The notes under the pieces are model-generated. The model was not told the origin of the DNA and did not search any database. It saw only the letters and a list, made by a program, of their open reading frames with translations. Shown piece after piece: positions 1-7,439 of a stretch of 56,860 nucleotides of DNA. Source of the stretch: Sphingobium ummariense RL-3 (GTDB taxonomy: Bacteria > Pseudomonadota > Alphaproteobacteria > Sphingomonadales > Sphingomonadaceae); assembly GCF_000447205.1 (NCBI RefSeq), contig NZ_AUWY01000135.1, forward strand, positions 1 to 56,860, given 5' to 3'. The position numbers were made by a program, and so were the translations under genes. Each line of letters begins with the position of its first letter. Positions within the stretch are counted from its first letter, which is position 1.

Positions 1-1
1 T

Positions 2-61
2 TATGGCCGCTTCGACCTCGACCTGAACGACCGGATTGATTTTGGACGGCTTGCAGCGTGA
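2..61 (+). CDS. C-terminal tail of a Tn3-family transposase (partial)
   Basis: The window opens inside an open frame that ends at a TGA at 59-61. The last residues read YGRFDLDLNDRIDFGRLAA. Tn3-family TnpA proteins commonly end with a segment of the kind N-R-F/Y-G-R-Y-x-L-D-L, so I read this as the last 19 residues of tnpA. The placement fits: a res-like region and a serine resolvase follow directly. Only the tail is visible, so the call rests on one short motif plus context. Confidence 0.45.
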   Translation, partial: YGRFDLDLNDRIDFGRLAA

Positions 62-113
62 GGCGGCTGATCGGCCTATAACATTTGGGTACACCCCAGA
101 GTGATAGGGCCGA

Positions 114-206
114 GTGACACCATTCGTCTGTCACAAAAGGGTGGGTTTGCGCTCAATGTGACGATACACTGCAAGAGCCACCCTAATGTGACGGATTTTG
201 CACTTG
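114..206 (+). promoter_or_regulatory. res-like recombination region upstream of the resolvase
   Basis: The stretch between the tnpA tail and the original resolvase start holds a dyad GTGACA-N9-TGTCAC (114-134) and two direct copies of AATGTGACG followed by a short A/T tract and TGCA/GCAC (155-172 and 185-203). Tn3-family res sites are sets of such dyads immediately before tnpR. I infer the function from position and repeats; the subsites do not match a textbook consensus. Confidence 0.4.
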
Positions 207-218
207 GCTCGTTGCGTG

Positions 219-262
219 GCGACAACTACGATGGCCGGTTGAGCGGCAACTATGATGGCCGG
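219..262 (+). repeat. IS21 left-end terminal repeats (two copies)
   Basis: GCGACAACTACGATGGCCGG (219-238) and GCGGCAACTATGATGGCCGG (243-262) are two direct copies of one 20-bp motif. The same motif occurs inverted at the right end of the element. Such repeats are the transposase binding sites of IS21-family elements. Confidence 0.75.
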
Positions 263-428
263 TAGGATCGGTTGTCTGGGCTGATCGTAGGGAGGGGCGT
301 AGCCCCGACCGGAGAGCGGACCAGACAACCGGTGGCGATCTTTTTCCCCTTCTTTCGGGGGGGCTGATCGGGGCTGTGGCGGGCGGTGGTATCGGAACAC
401 TCATCGAACAACGAGCGATGGGTTTGCG

Positions 429-1934
429 ATGCCGGGCCACCACATTTCCGATCAGCAGGTATTTCTCTTCATGACCCATCGTCGCCAACACACCCAGGCC
501 GTCGCGGCTGCCAAGGCCGGTATCAGCGAGCGCAGCGCACGCCGGATCGAGAACGATCCGCAGCTTCCGTCCCAGAAGAAGAAGGAGCGCCACTGGCGCA
601 CCCGCGCCGATCCGCTCGAGCCATTCTGGCCACGCGTCGAGGAGTTGCTCCAGATCGACGGTATCATTGCCGTCACGGTCTTCGAGACGCTCCAGGACGA
701 GTTCGGCGAGGATGCTGTTCCCGATGCGATACGACGAACACTTGAACGCCGGATCGCCCGCTGGCGGGCACTGCACGGCGGCGAGAAGGAGATCTTCTTC
801 CCGCAGCATCATGAGCCCGGTCGGCAGGGCCTGTCGGATTTCACGGTATGCGACAGTCTCAAGGTCACCGTTGCCGGCGAGACCCTGGCCTATCGCCTTT
901 ACCACTTCCGCTTGGCGGCGAGTGGCTGGGAGCATGCGGCTGTCGTGCTGGGCGGGGAGAGCTTTGCCGCCCTTTCGGAGCACCTGCAGGATGCCTTGTG
1001 GAAGCTGGGCGGCGCGCCGGCCGAACACCGCAGCGATTCCCTGTCAGCCGCCTACAAAAACCTCGACGCCGATGCGCAGCGGGATTTTACCCGAAGCTAT
1101 GACGAGCTGTGCCGTCATTACGGCATGCTCGCTACCCGCAACAACCGCGGCGAGGCGCACGAGAACGGATCGATCGAAGGTCCCCATGCCCATCTCAAGC
1201 GACGGCTCGATCAGGCCTTACGCCGGCGGGGAAGCCGCGATTTCGTCAGCATCGAGGCCTGGCGCGAGTTCGTTGAGGCGCAGGTCGCCAGACAGAACCG
1301 GCGGCATGCTGCGCACATCGATGCAGAACGCAGGGTACTCAAGGCGCTGCCCGCAAGGCGAACCACCGATTTCGCCATGGTCACCGTCGATGTCACCCGC
1401 AACGGCACCGTCGCCATCGATCGGGTTACCTATTCGGTGCCTTCCCGCCTCGTCGGACGGCGCCTCAACGCGCATCTCTTTGACGATCGCATTGAGCTCT
1501 TCCTCGGTCCGGACAGGGTAATGTCCACGCCGCGTGTGCGGATCAGCCATCCCCACCGGGGGCACAGCATCGATTTCCGGCACATGATCGGTAACCTGCG
1601 CCGCAAGCCTGGTGCGCTGCGCAACCTCGTCTACCGCGAAGCCCTGTTCCCCGATCACGCCTACCGGCGGGCCTGGCAAGCCTTCGATGCCCAACTCGAT
1701 GGACGGCAGGCCTGCCGCGATGCCGTCGCGCTGCTCGATATCGCCGCCAGGGGCGACTGTGTCGACGTGCTGGCCCGGCGGATCGATGAGGCACTCGACA
1801 GAGGGCGCTTGCCCGATGTCGATGCGCTCAGGGACGAGTTCCTGCCAACCGCAAGATCGCAGCGCGATGTCACTATCCCGCCTCCCGATCTGCACAGCTA
1901 CAACAGCTTGATCGCCAGCGGGGAGGTGTACTGA
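429..1934 (+). CDS. istA: IS21-family transposase IstA
   Basis: A 501-residue DDE transposase. The N-terminal quarter has a helix-turn-helix of the IstA type (A-V-A-A-A-K-A-G-I-S-E-R-S-A-R-R near residues 22-37). The retroviral-integrase-like core follows: acidic candidates are the D in SDFTVCDS, the D in HRSDSLSAAY and the E in ENGSIEGPHAHLKR. The C-terminal third is the usual basic/beta domain that ends before istB. It is followed by istB in a TGATG overlap (stop TGA at 1932-1934, ATG at 1934), the standard coupled arrangement. Length is normal for the family and the frame is intact, so the element may be active. Confidence 0.92.
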   Translation: MPGHHISDQQVFLFMTHRRQHTQAVAAAKAGISERSARRIENDPQLPSQKKKERHWRTRADPLEPFWPRVEELLQIDGIIAVTVFETLQDEFGEDAVPDAIRRTLERRIARWRALHGGEKEIFFPQHHEPGRQGLSDFTVCDSLKVTVAGETLAYRLYHFRLAASGWEHAAVVLGGESFAALSEHLQDALWKLGGAPAEHRSDSLSAAYKNLDADAQRDFTRSYDELCRHYGMLATRNNRGEAHENGSIEGPHAHLKRRLDQALRRRGSRDFVSIEAWREFVEAQVARQNRRHAAHIDAERRVLKALPARRTTDFAMVTVDVTRNGTVAIDRVTYSVPSRLVGRRLNAHLFDDRIELFLGPDRVMSTPRVRISHPHRGHSIDFRHMIGNLRRKPGALRNLVYREALFPDHAYRRAWQAFDAQLDGRQACRDAVALLDIAARGDCVDVLARRIDEALDRGRLPDVDALRDEFLPTARSQRDVTIPPPDLHSYNSLIASGEVY

Positions 1935-2743
1935 TGACCCGCACCAAGGACCAGGCCGCCGCCGTGCTGCCTACCCTGCTCAAGGCCTTGCGCCTGCCGA
2001 GTATCAACCGCAACTGGAAGCGCCTCACCGACACCGCCGATCGCGATGGCTGGCCGGCCGCCAACCTGCTGGCCTCGCTTCTCGAGATCGAGATGGCCGA
2101 TCGCTCCTCCCGGCGCATCCAGCGCCATCGCGACCAGTCCGGCTTGCCCGCAGGCAAGACCTTCGCCACCTTCGATTTCGACGCAGCCCCCGGCATCCGC
2201 AAACCGCACCTCTTGTCCCTCGCCGCCGGTGACGACTGGATCGAGAGCGGCGGCAACCTGCTGCTGTTCGGCCAGAGCGGGACCGGCAAGACGCACGCAG
2301 TTGCTGCCATTGGTCATGCCCTCATCGACACGGGGCGGCGCGTCCTGTTCTGCTCCACCACCGACATGGTCCAGAAGCTCCAGTCCGCGCGCCGCGACCT
2401 CAGCCTACCCGCCATGCTCGACAAGCTCGACAAGTTCGATCTCATCGTGCTCGACGATCTGTCCTACGTCCGCAAGGACCAGGTCGAGACCAGCGCCTTG
2501 TTCGAGCTCATCGCCCACCGCTACGAACGCCACTCGCTCGCCATTACCGCCAACCAGCCATTTTCGGCATGGGACAACGTCTTCCCTGATCCCGCTATGA
2601 CTGTCGCCGCGATCGACCGCCTCGTGCACCACTCGATCATCATCGAGATGAACGGCGAAAGCTACCGCAAACGTTCCGCCGTCGCCCGTATCAACGCCGG
2701 CGATTACGACCCGCCGAATGGCGCCCCGGACCGGCCATCATAA
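1934..2743 (+). CDS. istB: IS21-family ATP-binding helper IstB
   Basis: A 269-residue AAA+ ATPase that assists IstA in target choice and transposition. Walker A is GQSGTGKT (about residues 113-120), Walker B is LIVLDDLSY (about 171-179), and the C-terminal part has the family segment ITANQPFSAWDNVFPDPAMT. The start codon overlaps the istA stop, implying translational coupling. The stop codon lies inside the first right-end terminal repeat, so gene and terminal repeat are packed together. Intact and of normal length. Confidence 0.92.
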   Translation: MTRTKDQAAAVLPTLLKALRLPSINRNWKRLTDTADRDGWPAANLLASLLEIEMADRSSRRIQRHRDQSGLPAGKTFATFDFDAAPGIRKPHLLSLAAGDDWIESGGNLLLFGQSGTGKTHAVAAIGHALIDTGRRVLFCSTTDMVQKLQSARRDLSLPAMLDKLDKFDLIVLDDLSYVRKDQVETSALFELIAHRYERHSLAITANQPFSAWDNVFPDPAMTVAAIDRLVHHSIIIEMNGESYRKRSAVARINAGDYDPPNGAPDRPS

Positions 2744-2995
2744 TTGTCGCTGGCTTCGCGCTCGGGAGCACCCTTGCTGAGGCAACGGGTAATTGTCGCC
2801 AGCGGCAATTACATGCCAACCATCCCATGCGCTTCAGACCCTCGCTTCCGGCCAGCGTCAGCGACAATTACCCAGCGTCGTAATTGTCGCTCGACGGTTG
2901 CTCCCCGCAACAGCAAATGGTAGCCAGAATTCACCAACCGGCGCGGCCACCTATCGGCCATCATAATTGACGCCGACCGGACTCCGTAATCGTCG
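2731..2995 (+). repeat. IS21 right-end terminal repeats
   Basis: CCGGCCATCATAATTGTCGC at 2731-2750 overlaps the istB stop codon. CGGCCATCATAATTGACGC follows at 2955-2973. Between and after them TAATTGTCGC or close variants recur in both orientations (near 2791, 2864, 2881 and 2987). They are the inverted counterparts of the left-end repeats. The 223 bases after istB hold nothing else that I can recognise. Confidence 0.7.
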
Positions 2996-3866
2996 CGCTA
3001 CAGCTCGTATCGGATATGCCCGCGTCAGCACCACGGACCAGGATCTGGATATCCAGATTGGCCGCCTCAAGAATGCAGGTTGCGAAATTATCCGTTCCGA
3101 GACCGGATCGGGGGCCTCGCGGAGCGGGCGCACGGAACTGGAAACGATCATGCAGTTTATGCACACCGGCGACGAGCTGGTCGTGCTGCGGCTCGACCGG
3201 CTCGGCCGCTCCACGCGCGATGTCCTGAACCTGGTGCATGAGCTTGATGAAAAGGGAGCTTCGCTGCGCATCCTTGAGCCAGAGGTGACGACGGCGGGCG
3301 ACATGGGGCGAATGGTCATCACCATACTCGGCATGGTCGCCGATATGGAGCTGAAGTTCATCAAGGATCGTCAGCGCGCCGGGATCGAAGCGGCGCGCGC
3401 CGAAGGCGTTTACAAAGGCCGGAAGAAGAACGTCGATGACGATGAAATCCGCCGTCGCCTTGCCGCCGGCGCCAGCAAGGCCCGCGTTGCCCGCGACCTG
3501 AAGGTCTCACGAATGACCGTCTATCGGGCGCTCGACATTATTCCGTCACAGACCAAACTGCCGGAAAAGCCGCCCACTGCCAGCATCGCCCTGCATCTGA
3601 TTATCGAGAACTTCAACAAGCGTGGAAGAGGTAGAAAACCCGCTCGGGAGCGGATTGAGGCGATGCTGGAACGCGACTACGCCATGGTAAAAAACGGCAA
3701 TTGTGATTACAAACTGACCGTCGCCTATGACCCCGATCCGGATGGCATTTCCCTTGATGAGGAAATCCAAAGCCTCCTCTCCGAGATGTTCAACATCGCA
3801 GAGAGCTACAATTGCTCCATGGAAGCCGATATCTACGAGGTCGGTGGTCAGCAACGGTCCTGGTAG
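2967..3866 (+). CDS. tnpR: Serine resolvase (Tn3 TnpR type), 5' end rebuilt by IS21
   Basis: A serine recombinase that resolves Tn3-family cointegrates at res. The catalytic domain starts IGYARVSTTDQDLDIQ with the nucleophilic Ser in YARVS; LRLDRLGRSTRD and the DRQRAGIEAARAEG connector to a C-terminal helix-turn-helix (ARVARDLKVSRMTVYRAL) follow. IS21 split the native start: the original TTG-GCT-CGT lies at 204-212, beyond the element. The element end supplies an in-frame TTG at 2967 and about 13 new residues, so a fusion product is possible. After the usual resolvase length (about 185 residues) there is an extra tail of about 100 residues, RGRGRKPARERIEAMLERDY onward. The DNA encoding most of that tail is duplicated downstream. 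Confidence 0.8.
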   Translation: MTPTGLRNRRATARIGYARVSTTDQDLDIQIGRLKNAGCEIIRSETGSGASRSGRTELETIMQFMHTGDELVVLRLDRLGRSTRDVLNLVHELDEKGASLRILEPEVTTAGDMGRMVITILGMVADMELKFIKDRQRAGIEAARAEGVYKGRKKNVDDDEIRRRLAAGASKARVARDLKVSRMTVYRALDIIPSQTKLPEKPPTASIALHLIIENFNKRGRGRKPARERIEAMLERDYAMVKNGNCDYKLTVAYDPDPDGISLDEEIQSLLSEMFNIAESYNCSMEADIYEVGGQQRSW

Positions 3867-4251
3867 AATCAATCAAGCGTTCAGTGTTCGTTCTTCAACC
3901 TGGCCAAAATCGCAGCTTCGGGCCGACTGGGCCAACAAGCGTGGAAGAGGTAGAAAACCCGCTCGGGAGCGGATTGAGGCGATGCTGGAACGCGACTACG
4001 CCATGGTAAAAAACGGCAATTGTGATTACAAACTGACCGTCGCCTATGACCCCGATCCGGATGGCATTTCCCTTGATGAGGAAATCCAAAGCCTCCTCTC
4101 CGAGATGTTCAACATCGCAGAGAGCTACAATTGCTCCATGGAAGCCGATATCTACGAGGTCGGTGGTCAGCAACGGTCCTGGTAGAATCAATCAAGCGTT
4201 CAGTGTTCGTTCTTCAACCTGGCCAAAATCGCAGCTTCGGGCCGACTGGGC
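3614..4251 (+). repeat. Exact tandem duplication, two 319-bp units
   Basis: Unit 1 runs 3614-3932 and unit 2 runs 3933-4251. The second unit follows the first base for base through the resolvase stop codon and about 66 bases beyond it, and the match ends a few bases after unit 2. No mismatch was seen on reading. The unit begins within the resolvase tail (CAACAAGCGTGG), so the second copy carries a start-less duplicate of that tail. The lack of divergence points to a recent event or to an assembly artefact. Confidence 0.9.
3933..4185 (+). pseudogene. Duplicated resolvase C-terminal tail without a start
   Basis: The second copy of the 319-bp unit re-encodes the resolvase tail from NKRGRGRK to GGQQRSW and its stop codon. 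It is fused upstream to a different reading of unit 1 that begins at 3727; that part has no resemblance to a protein. It has no catalytic domain and no clear ribosome binding site, so I treat it as a non-functional fragment. Confidence 0.7.
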
Positions 4252-4413
4252 CAAGATCGCGCTATGATCGCATCTTGCCCTGTCGGATGAATGGAGGGGC
4301 GTCTGGGTGGCTCCAGTCCTGCACGTTGCGAAACATCTTTCCTGATGCAATGCACACACCGAAAGAGTAAAAGATGTCTACAACCGGCGCGACAGCCGGA
4401 TCGGAGAGGATCG

Positions 4414-4515
4414 ATGGCACGGCACGAATATGTGTGTCGGCGGTTTGCCATTGCGGCGTTTCTACTTGCGCCGCTGTGGTATGTCTATGACGCGCTGACT
4501 TTTGTCATTCGCTGA
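4414..4515 (+). CDS. Small putative membrane protein, 33 residues
   Basis: ATG at 4414 follows the purine-rich GGAGAGG by five bases, a good ribosome binding site. The product starts MARHEYVCRRF and continues with one hydrophobic stretch (IAAFLLAPLWYVYDALTFVI), enough for a single transmembrane helix with a positively charged N-terminal side. I do not recognise a family. Frame and ribosome site support translation, but the size limits confidence. Confidence 0.45.
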   Translation: MARHEYVCRRFAIAAFLLAPLWYVYDALTFVIR

Positions 4516-4567
4516 CAGGTTCCAGAGCTAGGACGGGTCGAGGGCAGGCATGGCCGATCCTGCCCGA

Positions 4568-4966
4568 TCACGATTTGCATTGCCGGGGCTCCTTGCCGAC
4601 CTGCTCGATGCTGATGTCGTCCCCCTTCACCACAACCGTCGTACCGCCGGTGCCATTGGGTCCGCTGTTATAGGGACCGCCTGGCTTTGCCGCCCGAAAT
4701 TGACTGATGCCGCCATTGTCCCGCAGATTGATGGTGCGATCGTCGTCGAGAAAATCGATCGATACGATGCTCTTGTCCTTGCAACGGTAGCTGGTCGTCT
4801 TCCTGATCGATGGCGGCAGCACGACAGCGGTCGACGTATTGCCGCTTTCATTGGCCGCAGGATCTGGCCCTTTCGTCCTACCGTCACATGCGCAAAGTCC
4901 CGCCAACGGCAACAGCAACGCTGCTCTCTGGCACACCAATCTCCTGAACATCCTTGCTCCGATCAT
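4568..4966 (-). CDS. Putative lipoprotein with MliC-like domain
   Basis: A 132-residue secreted protein. The N-terminus has basic residues, a leucine/alanine-rich core and a cysteine in LCAC (about residue 27), a plausible lipobox. The mature part has a YRCKDKSIVSIDF segment followed by TINLRDNGG, which resembles the beta-barrel of MliC/PliC-type lysozyme inhibitors; that similarity is suggestive only. The start codon overlaps the stop of the ORF upstream on the same strand in an ATGA arrangement, indicating a two-gene unit. Role otherwise unknown. Confidence 0.65.
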   Translation of the reverse strand: MIGARMFRRLVCQRAALLLPLAGLCACDGRTKGPDPAANESGNTSTAVVLPPSIRKTTSYRCKDKSIVSIDFLDDDRTINLRDNGGISQFRAAKPGGPYNSGPNGTGGTTVVVKGDDISIEQVGKEPRQCKS

Positions 4967-5214
4967 GCCATCAGCTTCTTCCGACGGTGAGGCCGCTGCA
5001 CGGCTTCGCGAGAGTTCGTCCCATGAGGATCGCCAGCCAGCACTCCGTCATCTTCCTCACGGACGACGGGCGTATCGGCCTTGCTCCGACGCAGATGCAG
5101 CACCGGGCGTTGCCGCGCATAGCTTGAATCCGTCACGTCAGGCTTCCACGGCTGCGCGTTGTGGTCCACGAGCGCGGCTCCGGCGATGGGATGACCGGTG
5201 CTGCCGACCGACAT
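4963..5214 (-). CDS. Hypothetical protein coupled to the lipoprotein gene
   Basis: An 83-residue ORF whose stop TGA shares bases with the lipoprotein ATG (ATGA overlap at 4966-4963), the hallmark of coupled translation. The product (MSVGSTGHPIAGAALVDHN at the start, a basic tail RPHRRKKLMA) has balanced composition rather than the Arg/Ser-rich look of shadow frames. The frame stays open upstream to 5754, and another ATG lies at 5265, so the true start is uncertain and the gene may be 5'-truncated. Both candidate ATGs sit in the arms of the inverted repeat at 5201-5277. I do not recognise a family. Confidence 0.4.
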   Translation of the reverse strand: MSVGSTGHPIAGAALVDHNAQPWKPDVTDSSYARQRPVLHLRRSKADTPVVREEDDGVLAGDPHGTNSREAVQRPHRRKKLMA

Positions 5215-5277
5215 GGGAGGCGACCCGAAAGGCTCTCGGAGGGAGGCGCCGGAGCAGCGGGACATGTCGGTCGGCAG
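5201..5277. repeat. Long inverted repeat, 15-bp perfect arms
   Basis: CTGCCGACCGACATG (5201-5215) is matched perfectly by its reverse complement at 5263-5277, with a 47-base spacer that itself contains GGAGGCG twice. A second inverted repeat starts one base after the right arm. Function unknown. Confidence 0.75.
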
Positions 5278-5278
5278 G

Positions 5279-5329
5279 TGACAGATCGTGGCGGGAAGTA
5301 AAGGGCGGTATTCGCGCCACGATCTGTCA
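5279..5329. repeat. Second long inverted repeat, 15-bp perfect arms
   Basis: TGACAGATCGTGGCG (5279-5293) pairs perfectly with CGCCACGATCTGTCA (5315-5329) across a 21-base spacer. There is no T-run after it, so it is not a standard terminator. With the preceding repeat it forms a 129-bp block of two large potential stem-loops. Confidence 0.75.
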
Positions 5330-5457
5330 AGCGATTGCACCGGGCGCTGGAGAACGAGGCAGCGAACGGGACAAGGTCGTTCCTGCTTATGCTTTCGGCA
5401 GTGGCCCGGTGTCCAAAATCGGAACTGGATCGCATGATATGCATCCCTTTGTACAAT

Positions 5458-5476
5458 GGGAGTGAGCGCTCGCTCC
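5458..5476. promoter_or_regulatory. TetR-type palindromic operator, copy 1
   Basis: GGGAGTGAGCGCTCGCTCC, a dyad of half-site GAGYGAGC. A TACAAT sequence (5452-5457) directly before it is a possible -10 box, so the operator would cover the transcription start. It lies 138 bases before the TetR gene at 5615. The same palindrome recurs at 7559 and 7773. Confidence 0.75.
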
Positions 5477-5614
5477 GAGTCTTGGATAGGCAAGTCGCTC
5501 CTATGGGTCAAGGAGACTCCAACGCACGCCCGTTGTTGGACAGTCAGCGAATTCCGCTTTATGCGGGAGCTCTCACACAGCATCGAGAGAAATGCCCCTG
5601 CCGAAGGAAGGTGG

Positions 5615-6247
5615 ATGAAACAGGCTTCAAAAGCAAAAACGCCTGGAGAGGCACCGCGCGAAAGGATCATCACCGCCGCCCGCCGGTTGTTCGGATCGAA
5701 GGGCTTCCACGCTACCACGACCGCCGAGCTCGCGGCGGCGGCGTCCGTCAGCATAGGCCAGATCTATCGGCTTTTTTCGTCCAAGAGCGATATCGTCCTC
5801 TCCATCGTCGAGGAGAAGGCCTGCGTCCGCGTCGCGGAAATGCACGGAATCTTTGACACCGTCGAGCGCGGCGAGTGCTCGATGTTCGATGCCGTAAAAG
5901 CAATCGCTGCGGTCTCGCTGCAGAACAGCGATGGCGACCTGTTCTATGAGATCCTTGCCGAAGCCTGCCGCAATGCCTCGGTCGCCGATCGCATCGAAAC
6001 CCTGTTCGCCTTCTATCGCGCAGGCGTGCGGCGATTGGCCGGACTCGCGCGACCGGACGTATCGCCCGCCGAGCTCGATGCCTATGTCGACGTCATGATG
6101 GCCTGCTTCATCGGTCTCGGTCACCGAACCGCGGCGTCGCATTCGGTGGACATCGAGCAGACCAGCCGGAACACCGCTTGCCTGATGATGCGCGCACTGG
6201 GCCTGAGCGAGCAGATTCCAGCCGCCGATCACCAATCCGCAACCTGA
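5615..6247 (+). CDS. TetR-family transcriptional regulator (first)
   Basis: A 210-residue repressor. The N-terminal DNA-binding domain is classic: PRERIITAARRLFGSKGFHATT, then AELAAAASVSIGQIYRLFSSKSDI as the helix-turn-helix (about residues 38-61). The C-terminal ligand pocket is all-helical, as usual. I chose ATG 5615 because GGAAGG lies just upstream and the family fold starts shortly after; the frame stays open upstream to 5456, but that part runs through the operator. A copy of the GAGTGAGCGCTC palindrome sits in its leader, and the same palindrome precedes the efflux operon at 7815, so it probably represses itself and the pump genes. The ligand cannot be predicted. Confidence 0.88.
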   Translation: MKQASKAKTPGEAPRERIITAARRLFGSKGFHATTTAELAAAASVSIGQIYRLFSSKSDIVLSIVEEKACVRVAEMHGIFDTVERGECSMFDAVKAIAAVSLQNSDGDLFYEILAEACRNASVADRIETLFAFYRAGVRRLAGLARPDVSPAELDAYVDVMMACFIGLGHRTAASHSVDIEQTSRNTACLMMRALGLSEQIPAADHQSAT

Positions 6248-6293
6248 TCCGATACAGCCGACGACATCAATCATCCGCAGAACGGCGCTCCGC

Positions 6294-6665
6294 TCAGACC
6301 GTGATCAATCCCGCCGGCCAGCCACTGACAGCAGCGCATGCCGTCTGCAACACGACCGCGATGACTGCCTGCGGTCTGCGTCCGACGCGAAGCGCGCGCC
6401 GGGCGCGCATGCCAGCCACGGCATGGACAACAGCGACGAAGCCAACCCAGGGAAAGCGCGGGATCGTGGCTTGCGTCGACGACAGCAAGATTCCGCCAGC
6501 GCCCGCGAGGCCCATAGATCCAAGAGCGCAGAAATAGAGCAGACGGCCGAGGCTGCCCAAGCCGATCGGCCTGCGCGGAGCCGCGACAACCACGAACGCC
6601 CACGCAAGGGTGAACAACAGAGCGACGACCGGCAGGTTGCGATAAGCTTCAAGAACACCGTGCAT
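6294..6665 (-). CDS. Small integral membrane protein
   Basis: About 123 residues with four hydrophobic stretches (LPVVALLFTLAWAFVVVA, GRLLYFCALGSMGLAGAGGI, FPWVGFVAVVHAVAGM, AVIAVVLQTACAAVSG), consistent with a four-helix membrane protein. I start it at the ATG at 6665, which has GAAGAGG about 14 bases upstream; an in-frame GTG at 6767, adjacent to the second TetR stop codon, would add 34 non-membrane residues. It lies downstream of the second TetR gene on the same strand and is probably cotranscribed. It may assist the efflux system, but no family was recognised. Confidence 0.6.
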   Translation of the reverse strand: MHGVLEAYRNLPVVALLFTLAWAFVVVAAPRRPIGLGSLGRLLYFCALGSMGLAGAGGILLSSTQATIPRFPWVGFVAVVHAVAGMRARRALRVGRRPQAVIAVVLQTACAAVSGWPAGLITV

Positions 6666-6770
6666 CGCAGCTATCGATTGCCTCTTCGGGAGCGCGGCTT
6701 CGCTCGTCGGCCCACTCCAACACGGCGCCGCGCCGGGCGTATCGATGGCGGACCGAACGACAAGCACGCG

Positions 6771-7439
6771 CTATTTTTTCGCTTGGCCGTCACAACAGCG
6801 CGCCCCGACCCCGGCAGCAGTTTCCGCCGCCCCATGTTCTGTGGCTGCCGCATCGCATGCGCCGAAAATACCGGCGAGCGCGATGTCCCGGATTCCGCGG
6901 AGAGCAGGACGCGCCGCGCCCGATTTCGCCTGGAGCGCGATGCCATCACACAAGGCGGTGACATATCGCGCGACCGCCCGACAATCGGTTTCCCTGGCGA
7001 ACTCGCCTTCATCTCGCGCGCGAGCCAACCTTTGCGCCAGCAATTGCTCGAATTTCCGCCGCCAGCACAGAACATGGACGCGCATTTCCTCATTCTCCCT
7101 GGCGCAAGCCATCGCACCTTGCGCGAGAAGAGATCCAGGCGGCGTATCGCCGGCGGTAACCGACCGGATCATGCCATCGATCAAGTCCCGCACGACTTCG
7201 GCGACGGTGATTTCGTCCAAGGCCTTGAAGAAAAACCCCGCATACCGTTCGACGAAATGGTCGACCGCCAGACGGAAGAGTTGTTCCTTGCTGCCAAAGA
7301 CCCTGTAGATACTTGGCTTGGATATGCCCATCGCTGCTTCCAGATCCGCGATGCTGGTCCCCTCATATCCTGTCAGCCAGAATGCCCGCGTGGCGATATC
7401 GAGAGCGTCATCCGGATCGAATTGCCGTTGTCGTGCCAT
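6771..7439 (-). CDS. TetR-family transcriptional regulator (second)
   Basis: A 222-residue repressor. The DNA-binding domain is FDPDDALDIATRAFWLTGYEGTS followed by IADLEAAMGISKPSIYRVFGSKEQLF (helix-turn-helix about residues 28-50). The start ATG at 7439 gives the usual short N-terminus; upstream in-frame codons to 7493 add non-family residues. It is divergent from the RND operon. The intergenic region carries two copies of the GAGTGAGCGCTC palindrome, and on the minus strand a perfect TTGACA (7610-7605) precedes the nearer copy, so the gene is likely autoregulated. The sequence differs clearly from the first TetR; it is not a duplicate. Confidence 0.88.
   Translation of the reverse strand: MARQRQFDPDDALDIATRAFWLTGYEGTSIADLEAAMGISKPSIYRVFGSKEQLFRLAVDHFVERYAGFFFKALDEITVAEVVRDLIDGMIRSVTAGDTPPGSLLAQGAMACARENEEMRVHVLCWRRKFEQLLAQRLARARDEGEFARETDCRAVARYVTALCDGIALQAKSGAARPALRGIRDIALAGIFGACDAAATEHGAAETAAGVGARCCDGQAKK

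Larger units (their letters stand above)
213..3002 (+). mobile_element. IS21-family insertion sequence
   Basis: A 2790-bp element carrying istA and istB. It begins TGCGTGGCGAC and its right end, read on the other strand, begins TGTAGCGCGAC. The 6-bp sequence GCTCGT flanks both sides (207-212 and 3003-3008), which I read as the target-site duplication. Removing the element and one GCTCGT joins TTG GCT CGT to ATC GGA TAT, restoring a resolvase that starts M-A-R-I-G-Y-A-R-V-S. Multiple 20-bp terminal repeats at both ends are typical of IS21. The element therefore interrupts a Tn3-type tnpR. Confidence 0.85.

Noticed and set aside
5456..5614. Longer TetR start at 5456
   Set aside because: It would place the operator inside the coding region and add residues unrelated to the TetR fold; ATG 5615 has a ribosome site.
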